NCBI RefSeq assembly: GCF_017794765.1 | Contig: NZ_CP051236.1 | Location: 2,077,176-2,121,767, forward strand | Origin: Nitratireductor sp. | Lineage (GTDB): Bacteria > Pseudomonadota > Alphaproteobacteria > Rhizobiales > Rhizobiaceae | Reading direction: 5' to 3' | DNA length: 44,592 bases | Translations under genes and position numbers: made by a program | The notes under the pieces: model-generated | What the model was told of the DNA's origin: nothing | Seen by the model: only the letters and a program-made list of their open reading frames with translations | Databases searched by the model: none | Part shown: piece after piece, positions 25,172-33,667 of the stretch | Layout: each line of letters opens with the position of its first letter | Position numbering within the stretch: the first letter of the stretch is position 1

Positions 25172-25759
25172 ATCTGACGCCCAAACATTATTTAACCGTC
25201 AAATATGACTGATAGTGTAATTTCCCCCATTTGGCAAGGTTGCCGTCGGTTGAGCGGTCCGAGCCGCTGTTGTCCGAAATCTGCCTACACGCGTCGGACA
25301 GGCCATGCCGAGCGTTGTGCAGGGTTTGGCAAAACCAGAGGCCTGGTGCTGTCAACCGTGGCGACGCCTCAGAACCGACGGGGTCAAGTGCCAACGATCT
25401 GAAGCTGAAATTCATATTCCTAAGTGCGCGCCAGACGCGGAGATAGCATTATGATTTTGCGAAGCCACGAATAATACCTTTCCTCCCACTCTGGGTGCCG
25501 TTGTTGGAGGTTTCATATCACCTGAAGTTCAGAAGGGCGTCTCCCTGCGGGCCAGGCTGTCGGCAAAGCGGAAGCCACGGCCGGTCTTCCCCCTGACGGG
25601 CGTCCATCACTGACGTGGGGTGTGCGGTGCGGGTTGCCGGTATGGAGACGGTTCACCATGTTGTGCGATGCGGCCAGAGTAAGAGGCCTGCGGCTGTTGC
25701 CGTGACGGGTTTGGAGGTCGAGAGAGAGGCTCTCGGACCGCCCGTTATGGAGAATAGCC
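25172..25759. other. Divergent intergenic region, hipB to DUF932 gene
   Basis: 588 bp between divergent genes. The left end, next to hipB, is AT-rich and should contain the hipB promoter and operator. The middle (25230-25500) shows no gene. The right end carries a leader shared with the ParB gene (25681-25759). Small open frames here have no ribosome-binding sites or family resemblance. Confidence 0.6.
25681..25759 (+). promoter_or_regulatory. Conserved 5' leader, copy A (DUF932 gene)
   Basis: The leader starts AAGAGG, and 21 bases later has GTGACGGGTTTGGAGGTC, a GAGAG/CTCTC hairpin, then CGCCCGT, which can pair with the first ACGGG, then GGAGAA before the ATG. The same order of elements precedes the ParB gene at 27011-27087. 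The outer ACGGG/CCCGT pairing is kept in both copies. A shared regulatory RNA or protein site is likely; its nature is unknown. Confidence 0.55.
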
Positions 25760-26953
25760 ATGACAGCGATTGAGATCTTGAACGGCCGCCCCGAGAGCAG
25801 CGGCTACAAGGTGGATGTGTCCCGCGGCGGGCATAACGGGCGGGTATCGTCCGAATGGTTTTCCCGGCCCGATGACGAGAAGTATCTCTCCCTGTCGGAC
25901 CTCTACACCGCGGTGAAAGGTCGCGCCGAGCGGAGCAAGACGCGCACGGTCGAGAGCGCCGCGATTCGCGTCGAAGCCCATCGCGATGATCCAGAAAAGC
26001 TGGCGTTGGTCTTGCCGAATGCGGGAGCACCGGTCGCGCCAACCCATTGGAGTTTCGGCCAGCTCGCGAACCTCGTCGGCGCGCCAGCGGCCTATCTGCG
26101 CCAGCTTCCCGCGCCGCTCGCCGGGATCAACCTGCAGTACGGCCTCACCAACCACCGGGCCGAACAGGTCAAGACGATGGAAGTCGCCAACGGCCGCACC
26201 GAGCTCCGAGCCGTGACCGGCCCGGACTATGGCCGCATCTACGACCACGAACTGGTCTCCGCCGTGCAGCGTATCGCGGGCGACGGCGTCGGCGACACGC
26301 GCTGGAAGGTACCAGGCGTGCTCGACTGGTCGACGGGCATCTACAATCCGATGGTCGACATCACCAAGGACACGACCACGCTCTACGCCTCAGACCGCGA
26401 CGTCTTTCTCTTCCTGGTCGATGATATGAATCCGATCGAGGCCGGTACGCTACCCGACGGCTCACCCGATCTCTTCTTCCGCGGCTTCTATTGCTGGAAC
26501 TCGGAGGTCGGGGCGAAGACGCTCGGCATCGCGAGCTTCTATCTCCGCGCAGTCTGCCAGAACCGCAATCTCTGGGGTGTCGAAGACTTCCAGGAGATCA
26601 CGATCCGGCATTCCAAATATGCAGCCAACCGCTTCGCGCATGAGGCGGCACCGGCGCTGGCCAACTTCGCCGACTCCTCACCGCAGCCCTTCATCCAGGG
26701 CATCCGCTCCGCACGCGAACGTATTGTTGCACGCAGTGATGACGATCGCGTTGCATTTCTGAGAAAGCGCGGCTTCTCGAAGGCGGAAACCGGCAAGATC
26801 GTCGAGACGGTCCTCGCCGAGGAAGGCCGCCCGCCCGAGAGCGTCTTCGACTTCGTGCAGGGCATTACCGCTGTCGCCCGCTCGAAGCACCAACAGGATG
26901 CGCGACTCACCATGGAGACCCGTGCCAAGAAGCTGCTGGAGGCCGCCACCTAG
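25760..26953 (+). CDS. DUF932 domain protein (phage/plasmid-like)
   Basis: 397 aa. The body matches the DUF932 / phage-plasmid-like family: WSFGQLANLVGAPAAYLRQLP, LRAVTGPDYGRIYDHELV, YASDRDVFLFLVDD, FFRGFYCWNSEVG and SFYLRAVCQNRNLWG are the usual landmarks in order. No catalytic residues are known for the family. Members sit next to ParB-like genes in plasmids and ICEs and are thought to help maintenance or protect the element; that role is not proven. ATG 25760 follows GGAGAA. The gene is first in the rightward ICE backbone and is separated from the ParB gene by 134 bp containing a second copy of the leader. Confidence 0.9.
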   Translation: MTAIEILNGRPESSGYKVDVSRGGHNGRVSSEWFSRPDDEKYLSLSDLYTAVKGRAERSKTRTVESAAIRVEAHRDDPEKLALVLPNAGAPVAPTHWSFGQLANLVGAPAAYLRQLPAPLAGINLQYGLTNHRAEQVKTMEVANGRTELRAVTGPDYGRIYDHELVSAVQRIAGDGVGDTRWKVPGVLDWSTGIYNPMVDITKDTTTLYASDRDVFLFLVDDMNPIEAGTLPDGSPDLFFRGFYCWNSEVGAKTLGIASFYLRAVCQNRNLWGVEDFQEITIRHSKYAANRFAHEAAPALANFADSSPQPFIQGIRSARERIVARSDDDRVAFLRKRGFSKAETGKIVETVLAEEGRPPESVFDFVQGITAVARSKHQQDARLTMETRAKKLLEAAT

Positions 26954-27010
26954 GCGTTGCCGTTCCGCTTTTTCCCAACCCTCCGTCCACGGTCCATCTC
27001 CTTCAAGAGG

Positions 27011-27087
27011 AAGAGGTGGGCCGTGGTTTTCGTGACGGGTCTGGAGGTCAGAGAGAGTCTCGTGATCGCCCGTCGCGGAGAAATCCC
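27011..27087 (+). promoter_or_regulatory. Conserved 5' leader, copy B (ParB gene)
   Basis: Same layout as the leader at 25681-25759: AAGAGG, 21 bases on GTGACGGGTCTGGAGGTC, a GAGA/TCTC hairpin, CGCCCGT pairing back to ACGGG, and GGAGAA before ATG 27088. Confidence 0.55.
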
Positions 27088-29142
27088 ATGACAAAGTCCA
27101 AGAAGATCACCCTCAGCGCCTCGCGCGACATCCCCTTCAACAAGCTCGTGCTCAGCCAGTCCAACGTCCGGAAGGTCAAGGCCGGCGTCTCGATCGAGGA
27201 ACTCGCCGAGGACATCGCCCGGCGCACGCTCCTGTCGTCGATCACGGTGCGCCCGGTCCTCGACGAGGATGGCGCGGAAACCGGCATGTTCGAGATCCCG
27301 GCCGGCGGGCGCCGCTACCGCGCACTCGAACTGCTCGTGAAGCAGCGTCGCCTCAACAAGACCGCACCCGTTCCCTGCATCGTGCGCACTGACGGTCTCG
27401 CGGAAGAGGACAGCCTCGCCGAGAACATCCAGCGCGCGCCGCTGCATCCGCTCGATCAGTTTCGCGCCTTCCAGTCGATGCGCGAGAAGGGCAAGTCCGA
27501 GGAAGAGATCGCTGCGGCCTTCTTCGTCTCCGTGGGCGTCGTCAAGCAGCGCCTCAAGCTGGCCGCCGTCTCGGCGACACTGCTCGACGCCTATGCCGAG
27601 GAGGAGATGACCCTCGACCAGCTCATGGCCTTCACGGTCAATCCCGACCATGAGCGCCAGGAACAGGTCTGGGATGCGCTGAAGCAGCACTACTCCAAGC
27701 AGCCTTATGATATCCGCCGCATGCTGACCGAAGGCGCCGTGCGCGCCTCCGATCGGCGGGCGCAGTTCGTCGGTCTCGACAACTACGTCGAAGCTGGCGG
27801 CGAGGTGCTGCGCGACCTGTTCCAGACCGACGATGGCGGCTGGCTGCAGGATGCTGCCCTGCTCGAGACCATGGTCGCCGAGAAGCTGAACGAAGCAGCC
27901 GAAGCCATTCGCACCGAAGGCTGGCACTGGATCGAGGTCGCGACCGATTTTCCTTACGGCCACACCTACGACCTGCGGCGCATTCGCGGCGAAGCCGAGC
28001 CGATGAGCGATAAGGAAGACGCGACCTACGCCGCACTTAAGGCCGAGTACGACAAACTCGAAGAGGAACACGCCGAGGCTGACGAGCTTCCCGAAGAGGT
28101 CGACGAACGGCTCGGCGAGATTGAGACGGCCATGGAAGCGCTCCAGAACCGTCCGATCCGGTTCGAGGCGGAGGACTTCGCCATCGCTGGCGCCTTCGTC
28201 AGCATCGACAGCTCCGGTGGTCTGCGGGTCGAACGCGGCTATGTGCGGCCCGAAGACGAGCCGGCACTCGAGACTGGGCACAGTCCCGACGGCGAGACGC
28301 TCGATCCCGACACGGACGATGCAATCGCTGACGCATCCGATCCGGTGACGGATCAGGATGAGGAAGAGGATGACGACGGCACCAAGCCGCTGTCGGACCG
28401 CCTCATCTGCGAACTGACGGTCCATCGCACAATGGCGCTGCGCGATGCGCTCGCGAACGATCCGCAATTGGCGATGCTCGCCTGTCTGCACGCGATGGTC
28501 CTGCAGCTCTTCTACCACTACGGCCAGGACAGCTGTGTCGAGATCACGCCGCGTTCCACACAGTTCGGATCACAGGCGCCGAATCTCGGCGAGGCTTCCT
28601 ATGTCCAGTCGATCGATCTCGGCATCGAGACCTGGGCGGGCAATCTCCCGAAGCAGTCGGAAGATCTGTGGGACGCGCTGACCGAATGGGACAGCGACAG
28701 CCGCGACGCGCTCTTCGCCCATTGCGTGGCGATGACGGTCAACGCGGTGCAGGAGCCTCACCATCGCAAGCCCCGCCAGATCGCCCATGCAGATGTTCTG
28801 GCTTCGACGCTGGGGCTCGACATGGTGAAAGCGGGCTGGACGCCGACGGCGAACAGCTATCTCGGCCGCGTGACCAAGGCGCAGATCCTCGCCGCCGTGC
28901 GCGAGGCGAAGGGCGACAAGGACGCCGATCGCATCGCCGGGTTCAAGAAACCCGACATGGTCGAAGCCGCGGAAGAACTGCTGGCGGGCACGGGTTGGCT
29001 CCCGCAACCGCTGCGCACGGCTCCGCTTGCGGAAGAGCCCGACGAGCCGGAATTCGAAATCGTCGATGACGGCGATGTCACGCCTGACGAACCGGCGGTC
29101 GAGGACAGCGAAGAGGCGATCGCGCTCCAAGCCGCCGAGTGA
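27088..29142 (+). CDS. ParB/Spo0J-like partition protein of the ICE
   Basis: 684 aa, longer than chromosomal ParB (about 300). The N-terminal ParB/Srx nuclease-like domain shows IPFNKLVLSQSNVRK, the GGRRYRALELL box and ENIQRAPLHPLDQF. A helix-turn-helix (EEEIAAAFFVSVGVVKQRL) follows. Residues about 250-684 are an acidic extension, with a run of Asp and Glu near 420-430, found in ICE and plasmid ParB homologues. I chose ATG 27088, after GGAGAA; the frame opens 72 bases earlier inside the shared leader. No ParA is encoded nearby. It probably binds element DNA for stability or replication control. An antisense frame of 522 codons lies over its first half and is a GC-rich shadow. Confidence 0.9.
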   Translation: MTKSKKITLSASRDIPFNKLVLSQSNVRKVKAGVSIEELAEDIARRTLLSSITVRPVLDEDGAETGMFEIPAGGRRYRALELLVKQRRLNKTAPVPCIVRTDGLAEEDSLAENIQRAPLHPLDQFRAFQSMREKGKSEEEIAAAFFVSVGVVKQRLKLAAVSATLLDAYAEEEMTLDQLMAFTVNPDHERQEQVWDALKQHYSKQPYDIRRMLTEGAVRASDRRAQFVGLDNYVEAGGEVLRDLFQTDDGGWLQDAALLETMVAEKLNEAAEAIRTEGWHWIEVATDFPYGHTYDLRRIRGEAEPMSDKEDATYAALKAEYDKLEEEHAEADELPEEVDERLGEIETAMEALQNRPIRFEAEDFAIAGAFVSIDSSGGLRVERGYVRPEDEPALETGHSPDGETLDPDTDDAIADASDPVTDQDEEEDDDGTKPLSDRLICELTVHRTMALRDALANDPQLAMLACLHAMVLQLFYHYGQDSCVEITPRSTQFGSQAPNLGEASYVQSIDLGIETWAGNLPKQSEDLWDALTEWDSDSRDALFAHCVAMTVNAVQEPHHRKPRQIAHADVLASTLGLDMVKAGWTPTANSYLGRVTKAQILAAVREAKGDKDADRIAGFKKPDMVEAAEELLAGTGWLPQPLRTAPLAEEPDEPEFEIVDDGDVTPDEPAVEDSEEAIALQAAE

Positions 29143-29264
29143 GCGCACAAAAACAGGCGTTCGGCGGCTCTTGGTCGATGGTTCGACGCACCCGATTGGG
29201 CGATGATCAATCTGTCGCCGAAGCCGCCTTCGCCCAATTCTTCGAGCAGTTAGCGACCACCAAC

Positions 29265-29327
29265 CGAGGGAGACGCTCCCCCAACTCCCTCGACCTGGGG
29301 CCTGTCGGACGCGGCAGGCCCTTTTTT
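29265..29327 (+). terminator. Tandem hairpins with T-run before the Toprim gene
   Basis: CGAGGGAG (29265-29272) pairs with CTCCCTCG (29285-29292). Next, GGGCCTG (29298-29304) pairs with CAGGCCC (29315-29321), followed by six T at 29322-29327. The second hairpin is a good intrinsic terminator, yet it ends only 24 bp before ATG 29352. It either ends the ParB transcript or works as an attenuator for the next gene. Confidence 0.75.
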
Positions 29328-29351
29328 CTGCGCATCATCCAGGAGACCACC

Positions 29352-30437
29352 ATGGATAGCCCCGCCGCAGACCTTTCGCAAAAGCTCAGCCGCGAAGCCG
29401 AGGCTGTGTGCCGTCAGTACCTCTCCAATGGGAGAAAACATGGCCAATACTGGGTCGTCGGCGACGTCGACAACACTCCTGGTCGCAGTCTCTATGTCCG
29501 GCTCACCGGCCCTGCGCGCGGCAAGGGCGCGGCGGGCAAATGGACCGACGCCGCCACCGGCGAACACGGCGACCTCCTCGATCTCATCGCGGCCAATCTC
29601 AATCTCTCGACGCTCCGCGACACGCTCGACGAGGCGCGGCGCTTTCTCAGTCTCCCGAGACCGGAATCTCCTGAAAAGAAGCCGCAGACGCCGGTAACGC
29701 GTGGATCACCCGAGGCGGCCCGACGGCTTTGGGCGATGGGCCAACCGATCGCGGGGACATTGGCGGAGCGCTATCTCTTTGCACGCGGATTGAAGGAGCT
29801 TCGAAGCATGAGCGCGCTTCGGTTCCATCCGAGCTGCTACTACTGGCAAGAAGACGCACACATTGACGATCAGCCCAACGCCTGGCCCGCATTGCTCGCG
29901 AAAGTCACCGACACTGCCGGAACGCTGACCGGCGCCCATCGAACCTGGCTGGATCCGCACGGGTTTTCGGAAGTCACGCTCGGCAAGGCGCCGATCGACA
30001 CGCCGCGTCGCGCCATGGGCAATCTGCTCGGCCATGCGGTCCGCTTCGGCGTTGCGCGCGATGTCATGGCAGCGGGCGAAGGCATCGAGACCATGCTGTC
30101 ACTGAAGCTTGTCCTGCCGCAAATGCCGATGGCGGCCGCGCTCTCAGCCGCTCATCTCGCCGCGATCCTGTTCCCCGACACCCTGCGCCGACTTTATATC
30201 GCTTGCGACGACGATCCGGCTGGCGCGGGCGCGATGCAGAGCCTTGTCGAGCGGGCGAGCATGGCCGGAATCGAGGCGATCCCGCTTGCGGCATGTCTCG
30301 GCGACTTCAACGAGGATCTGCGCAAGGACGGCATCAACGTGCTACGGCAGAACGTGCGCGTGCAGATCGCGCCGGAAGATGTTGACCGCTTCATGATTGC
30401 GGCGGGATCGACCGGGAGAGAGGCGCTGCCGGGCTGA
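29352..30437 (+). CDS. Toprim-domain (DUF7146) primase-like protein
   Basis: 361 aa. The N-terminal half resembles the DUF7146/zinc-free primase-helper region (NGRKHGQYWVVGDVDNTPG, AAGKWTDAATGEHGDLLDLI). The C-terminal Toprim domain has the Glu motif VMAAGEGIETMLSL and LYIACDDDPAG with the Asp-x-Asp pair, so metal binding looks intact. Related proteins act as primases or priming partners for plasmid and ICE DNA after conjugation (family knowledge). ATG 29352 follows AGGAGA; the frame continues upstream to 29139 but that part is leader sequence with the terminator-like hairpin. No helicase is fused. It belongs to the conserved backbone after the ParB gene. Confidence 0.88.
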   Translation: MDSPAADLSQKLSREAEAVCRQYLSNGRKHGQYWVVGDVDNTPGRSLYVRLTGPARGKGAAGKWTDAATGEHGDLLDLIAANLNLSTLRDTLDEARRFLSLPRPESPEKKPQTPVTRGSPEAARRLWAMGQPIAGTLAERYLFARGLKELRSMSALRFHPSCYYWQEDAHIDDQPNAWPALLAKVTDTAGTLTGAHRTWLDPHGFSEVTLGKAPIDTPRRAMGNLLGHAVRFGVARDVMAAGEGIETMLSLKLVLPQMPMAAALSAAHLAAILFPDTLRRLYIACDDDPAGAGAMQSLVERASMAGIEAIPLAACLGDFNEDLRKDGINVLRQNVRVQIAPEDVDRFMIAAGSTGREALPG

Positions 30438-30549
30438 GCATCGTCGACGAGATCGGATTGGGCATGGCGTCCCGCCGGAGAGAGCCGCGACCTCGGCCTT
30501 CTTCGAGAGGGCGACAGAACGGCAAACGGTCCGGTCCGGCAATGGCTGC

Positions 30550-30610
30550 GCCCGGTTCTTTTCCGGCGGCGGCAGAGCCGCCTTTCCATCGCGAAGCAAA
30601 AGAACCGGGC
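30550..30610 (+). repeat. 13-bp perfect inverted repeat with inner hairpin
   Basis: GCCCGGTTCTTTT (30550-30562) and AAAAGAACCGGGC (30598-30610) are exact complements. Between them GGCGGC and GCCGCC form a second, inner stem. It could be transcribed as a compound hairpin or be a protein site. Confidence 0.75.
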
Positions 30611-30652
30611 TCCGCCATCCTCCGCTGCCGCTGCGGCCCTGCGCTCCTTCTC

Positions 30653-30699
30653 GGCATGATCTTATCCCAAAACCGGTGGCCATTTTTGGGGATCATGCC
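30653..30699. repeat. Palindromic intergenic repeat, Rhizobiales-like
   Basis: GGCATGATC, four bases, CCCAAAA, a CCGGTGG centre, then TTTTGGGGATCATGCC. Sequences of this kind, with AACCGGT between GATC/GATC arms, recur in rhizobial intergenic DNA (from memory, not searched). Only one copy is seen here. Confidence 0.55.
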
Positions 30700-30788
30700 C
30701 GTCGCTCCGGGTGCAGGCCCGTCCCGCCCACCGTCTTTCGTCGCCACGAAGGCCGCGGCGGTCGCGGCCCCCGACGAAGGACCACACC

Positions 30789-31730
30789 ATGTTCACCGAT
30801 CCCGACGACATTGATGGCGAACCCCAACTTAGCGCATCGCCGACAGACACGATCTGCACCGAACTCCAGCTCTTCGGTCACCGTCCACCCGAGGGCGAAC
30901 CTGACCCGCGCGAGGTGCCCGAAGACGCCCGCATCGAATGCGCCGTCGCCGACATCTTCGATGCTCTCGTCGCCACCATGGCCGACACGATGCTCGATCA
31001 CGACCTCGACGAACTCCTCTGGTCGACGGTCAACATGTTCCATCGCGCCACCGACCGGATCGAGCGCAAGCTCGACGATAACGAACAGGCACAGAAACGC
31101 GGGCAACGCGAACAGGACGGCAGCGAGGTCAAAGCCGTGGAACTCGAACGCCTGATCACGATCGGACAGTCACTGATCGAACGCCGCGACTGCATGGAAG
31201 TCTATCGCGACAGTGCTGCCGAACATTATCTTTGCCTGACGGGTTCACCCTGGTCGGCACGCTCAGGATCGCGGGTCAACCATCGCAACCTCACCTCTGC
31301 GATGATCGACAGCCGCGACTTCCTCGCCGCGAAAAAGCGCGCCGAATCGCAAGTACACCTGCCGCAAGGCCCCAAGATCGCGTTCACCGGCGGACTCGAC
31401 TTCAACGACCATCGGCTGATCTGGAACACGCTCGACAAGGTCCGCGCCAAGCACACCGACATGGTGCTCCTGCATGGCGGCTCACCAAAGGGCGCCGAAC
31501 TGATCGCCGCCAAATGGGCGGAGACCCGCAACGTGCCACAGGTCGCCTTCAAGCCCGACTGGACGCGCCACGGCAAGGCTGCTCCGTTCAAGCGCAACGA
31601 TGCGATCCTCGATGTTCTGCCGATCGGGGTCATCCTCTTCCCCGGCACCGGCATCCAGGACAATTTCGCCGACAAGGCGAAGAAGCTCGGCATCACGGCC
31701 TTCGATTTCCGCCAGCAGATGCGGGCTTAA
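30789..31730 (+). CDS. DUF2493 (SLOG-like) domain protein
   Basis: 313 aa. The last 120 residues form a DUF2493/YspA-type SLOG Rossmann domain: KIAFTGGLDFNDHRLIW, LLHGGSPKGAELIAAKWA, FKPDWTRHGKAAPFKRND and GVILFPGTGIQDN are its landmarks, with the GG-PKG nucleotide-binding loop intact. The N-terminal 190 residues are charged and helical (MADTMLDHDLDELLWSTVNMF) and specific to ICE homologues. SLOG proteins bind nucleotide-derived ligands and some act in stress or defence signalling (family knowledge); the ligand here is unknown. ATG 30789 follows GAAGGA and was preferred to an in-frame start at 30711 inside the non-coding leader. A clear terminator follows at 31766. Confidence 0.88.
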   Translation: MFTDPDDIDGEPQLSASPTDTICTELQLFGHRPPEGEPDPREVPEDARIECAVADIFDALVATMADTMLDHDLDELLWSTVNMFHRATDRIERKLDDNEQAQKRGQREQDGSEVKAVELERLITIGQSLIERRDCMEVYRDSAAEHYLCLTGSPWSARSGSRVNHRNLTSAMIDSRDFLAAKKRAESQVHLPQGPKIAFTGGLDFNDHRLIWNTLDKVRAKHTDMVLLHGGSPKGAELIAAKWAETRNVPQVAFKPDWTRHGKAAPFKRNDAILDVLPIGVILFPGTGIQDNFADKAKKLGITAFDFRQQMRA

Positions 31731-31765
31731 GCTCGAAACCTGATCCGCTAATCGCATCACCGATC

Positions 31766-31795
31766 CTGCGCCGGCGCATTCCGGCGCAGTTTTTT
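31766..31795 (+). terminator. Rho-independent terminator after the DUF2493 gene
   Basis: CTGCGCCGG, loop CGCATT, CCGGCGCAG, then six T. The stem is 9 bp and perfect. It ends the transcript 36 bp after the DUF2493 stop. Confidence 0.88.
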
Positions 31796-31858
31796 CTCCG
31801 ATAGACTGCGCTAGCGCCGTGGTAGTGATTGATTGCGTTCCATCAAAGGAGGCCGCCT

Positions 31859-32320
31859 ATGTTCCTCTCGGCCGCCCTCAGCATCCTCGGCCTCGGCGTC
31901 ATCGTCTACGTGCTCTTCACGTTGGCCGTCTACGCGCTGCCCTTCTTCGTCGCGATGACGGTCGGTCTCTATGTTTATGAAAGCGAGGCGGGCGTCCTCG
32001 CGACCATCATCGCCGCGTTCCTGTCGGGCGCTGCGACGCTGATCCTGGGACAGATCGCCTTCGCCACGGTTCGATCTGTTCCGATCAGACTGGCGATCGG
32101 CGCGTTCTACACGATTCCAGCTGGTGTCGCCGGGTTCCACGCGATCAAAGGGCTGTCCAAGCTTGGCGGCGCTGGCGAGACCTCAACGTTCGTCTTAGCA
32201 TGGATAGGTGCCCTGATAGTCGGGATCACGGCTTGGGCACGGATCGCATCTCTCACTGAACCAGGAGAAAACGCAACGGCATATAGGCTCGGCAAGCGGC
32301 GTTTGATCAACGATGGATGA
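31859..32320 (+). CDS. Small ICE-associated membrane protein
   Basis: 153 aa. Four hydrophobic segments are evident: about 5-26 (LSILGLGVIVYVLFTLAVYA), 28-42, 47-65 (VLATIIAAFLSGAATLILG), and 123-139 (FVLAWIGALIVGITAWA). The tail is basic (YRLGKRRLINDG). ATG 31859 is preceded by a perfect AGGAGG; an earlier in-frame start at 31829 would lie before it. I recognise no catalytic motif. Proteins like this occur at the same spot in related ICEs between DUF2493 and DUF736 (memory of backbone order). A role in the mating envelope or in exclusion is possible but unproven. Confidence 0.75.
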   Translation: MFLSAALSILGLGVIVYVLFTLAVYALPFFVAMTVGLYVYESEAGVLATIIAAFLSGAATLILGQIAFATVRSVPIRLAIGAFYTIPAGVAGFHAIKGLSKLGGAGETSTFVLAWIGALIVGITAWARIASLTEPGENATAYRLGKRRLINDG

Positions 32321-32348
32321 CGGTTTTTTCGAGAGAGCTGAAGTGCGG

Positions 32349-32960
32349 TTATCGCCCAGTGAAAGCAAGTTTGAATCCCAGCAGCGCGAATGAGGCGGCG
32401 AAAGTTCCTCGCAACCAAGCCATGGCTCGAGGCTTCGAAAGAACGTGCTTGCGAAGGGCGGAAGCGAAAGCGCCATAGAGGGCGAAGGCCGCAAATGTCA
32501 TTGCCATAAAGACCAACGCTAAGAAGAACATCTGCCGGGTGGCGTCGGAGGCACCCACAGGAACAAACTGTGGGAGGAAGGCAAGAAAGAAAACGGACAG
32601 CTTTGGATTTAGCACATTCAAGAGCACGCCGTCTTGTATGAGCATTCGAACAGGAGCCTTGGTGTTCCGACCTTCGATTGTCAGCGCACCGCGGCCTCGC
32701 CAGACGTTCCACGCCATCCAGATAAGATAGGCCACTCCGGCCGCCTTAACGACCTGAAAAGCTACTGCGCTGGCATGCAGAAGTGCCGCGAGGCCCAGGA
32801 TTGAAGCTACCATGTGCGGAACGATACCGAGTGTACAGCCGAGAGCGGCAACAAAGCTCGGACGCAGGCCCTGACCAATCGCAACCGCTAGCGTATAAAC
32901 GACGCCCGTTCCTGGAATCAGAACGACGACGAGTGCGGTGACCAGAAACTCCCAACTCAT
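32349..32960 (-). CDS. LysE/RhtB family amino acid exporter
   Basis: 203 aa, the family's usual length, with six hydrophobic segments. The signature VVVLIPGTGVVYTLAVAIGQG near the N-terminus and NVLNPKLSVFFLAFLPQF in the middle are diagnostic of LysE/RhtB transporters. It exports amino acids or related small molecules across the inner membrane using the proton gradient (family knowledge); the substrate cannot be read. Its ATG overlaps the stop of the B3/B4 gene by ATGA, so it is last in a leftward three-gene cassette with an AraC regulator. The cassette runs against the direction of the surrounding ICE backbone and is probably an inserted cargo. Confidence 0.93.
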   Translation of the reverse strand: MSWEFLVTALVVVLIPGTGVVYTLAVAIGQGLRPSFVAALGCTLGIVPHMVASILGLAALLHASAVAFQVVKAAGVAYLIWMAWNVWRGRGALTIEGRNTKAPVRMLIQDGVLLNVLNPKLSVFFLAFLPQFVPVGASDATRQMFFLALVFMAMTFAAFALYGAFASALRKHVLSKPRAMAWLRGTFAASFALLGFKLAFTGR

Positions 32961-33661
32961 ATGTCTTCCTCTTCCGGTTGGAAGTGTCCCACACCGCTGC
33001 GCAAAATGCCCTTCCGAACCACGGCACCTGCTTCGGTAAACAGTTCCGACAATGTGTCGCGCGCTGCCACGACATCGGCTTCGGCCTCGTCATGCAGCCC
33101 CTCGATGACAACCAGAACCCTTTGCGTATCCGGCGAGACGGCAGATGCCGCACTCTGCCGGTTGGTCCAGCGCCGGGCATGAGCCACGCCCGCGTCATCG
33201 GCGAAAACGACCTCGCCAGGATTGGGGTGTTCGATCGAACCCCCAAAGGTCGAATATGTCTCGGCGCCAGTTGCGTATCGTACAGTCAGATTGCCTGCGA
33301 TCCGGTCCAGGTCGAAGGCTGCAACGGGTACGGCAAGGGCGGCCGATGTCGCGTTACAGGCGTCCACTACCGGATTGAGCGTGGGCAGATCTCCGTCTTT
33401 GCGCAGCCGACGCAACAGCGCTTCGGATGCGCAACGGTACTGTGTGGGCTTCAGCCCCATCGCCGAGAAGGCCGCGCGCCAAGCCCGTATTGCGAGAATC
33501 TCGCTCTCTGATCCGCCTGCAAGGCGACAAAGGGCATCGCCATGCAAATGCGCGATCTGGTCGGTCAGGTCGATGTTTTCCGGCAGGTCACGGATGAGGA
33601 CGAGGCTTGTAAATAGGCTGGGAAACTTCTTCCCGATTTCAGGATCGTATCGAAAGATCAT
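32957..33661 (-). CDS. B3/B4 tRNA-binding-domain protein
   Basis: 234 aa. The middle and end match the B3/B4 domain of phenylalanyl-tRNA synthetase beta: FSAMGLKPTQYRCASEALLRR, LPTLNPVVDACNATSAAL, VRYATGAETYSTFGG and GEVVFADDAGVAHARRW. In the synthetase this module hydrolyses mischarged Tyr-tRNAPhe; stand-alone proteins are thought to bind or deacylate mischarged tRNA or to handle amino acids (partly established). It starts 6 bp after the AraC gene and overlaps lysE, so all three are one operon. Together they suggest sensing and removing an unwanted amino acid. The exact substrate is not visible. Confidence 0.88.
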   Translation of the reverse strand: MIFRYDPEIGKKFPSLFTSLVLIRDLPENIDLTDQIAHLHGDALCRLAGGSESEILAIRAWRAAFSAMGLKPTQYRCASEALLRRLRKDGDLPTLNPVVDACNATSAALAVPVAAFDLDRIAGNLTVRYATGAETYSTFGGSIEHPNPGEVVFADDAGVAHARRWTNRQSAASAVSPDTQRVLVVIEGLHDEAEADVVAARDTLSELFTEAGAVVRKGILRSGVGHFQPEEEDI

Positions 33662-33667
33662 GGGGCC

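Larger units (their letters stand above)
30438..30788 (+). other. Non-coding leader upstream of the DUF2493 gene
   Basis: 351 bp with no gene I can support. It carries two strong symmetric elements: a long inverted repeat (30550-30610) and a palindromic intergenic repeat (30653-30699). Open frames crossing it in several phases are poorly supported and lack ribosome-binding sites. Confidence 0.65.

Noticed and set aside
26950..28518. 522-codon antisense frame over the ParB gene
   Set aside because: It mirrors a GC-rich coding gene; the ParB frame has clear domains and a ribosome-binding site while the antisense product resembles nothing.
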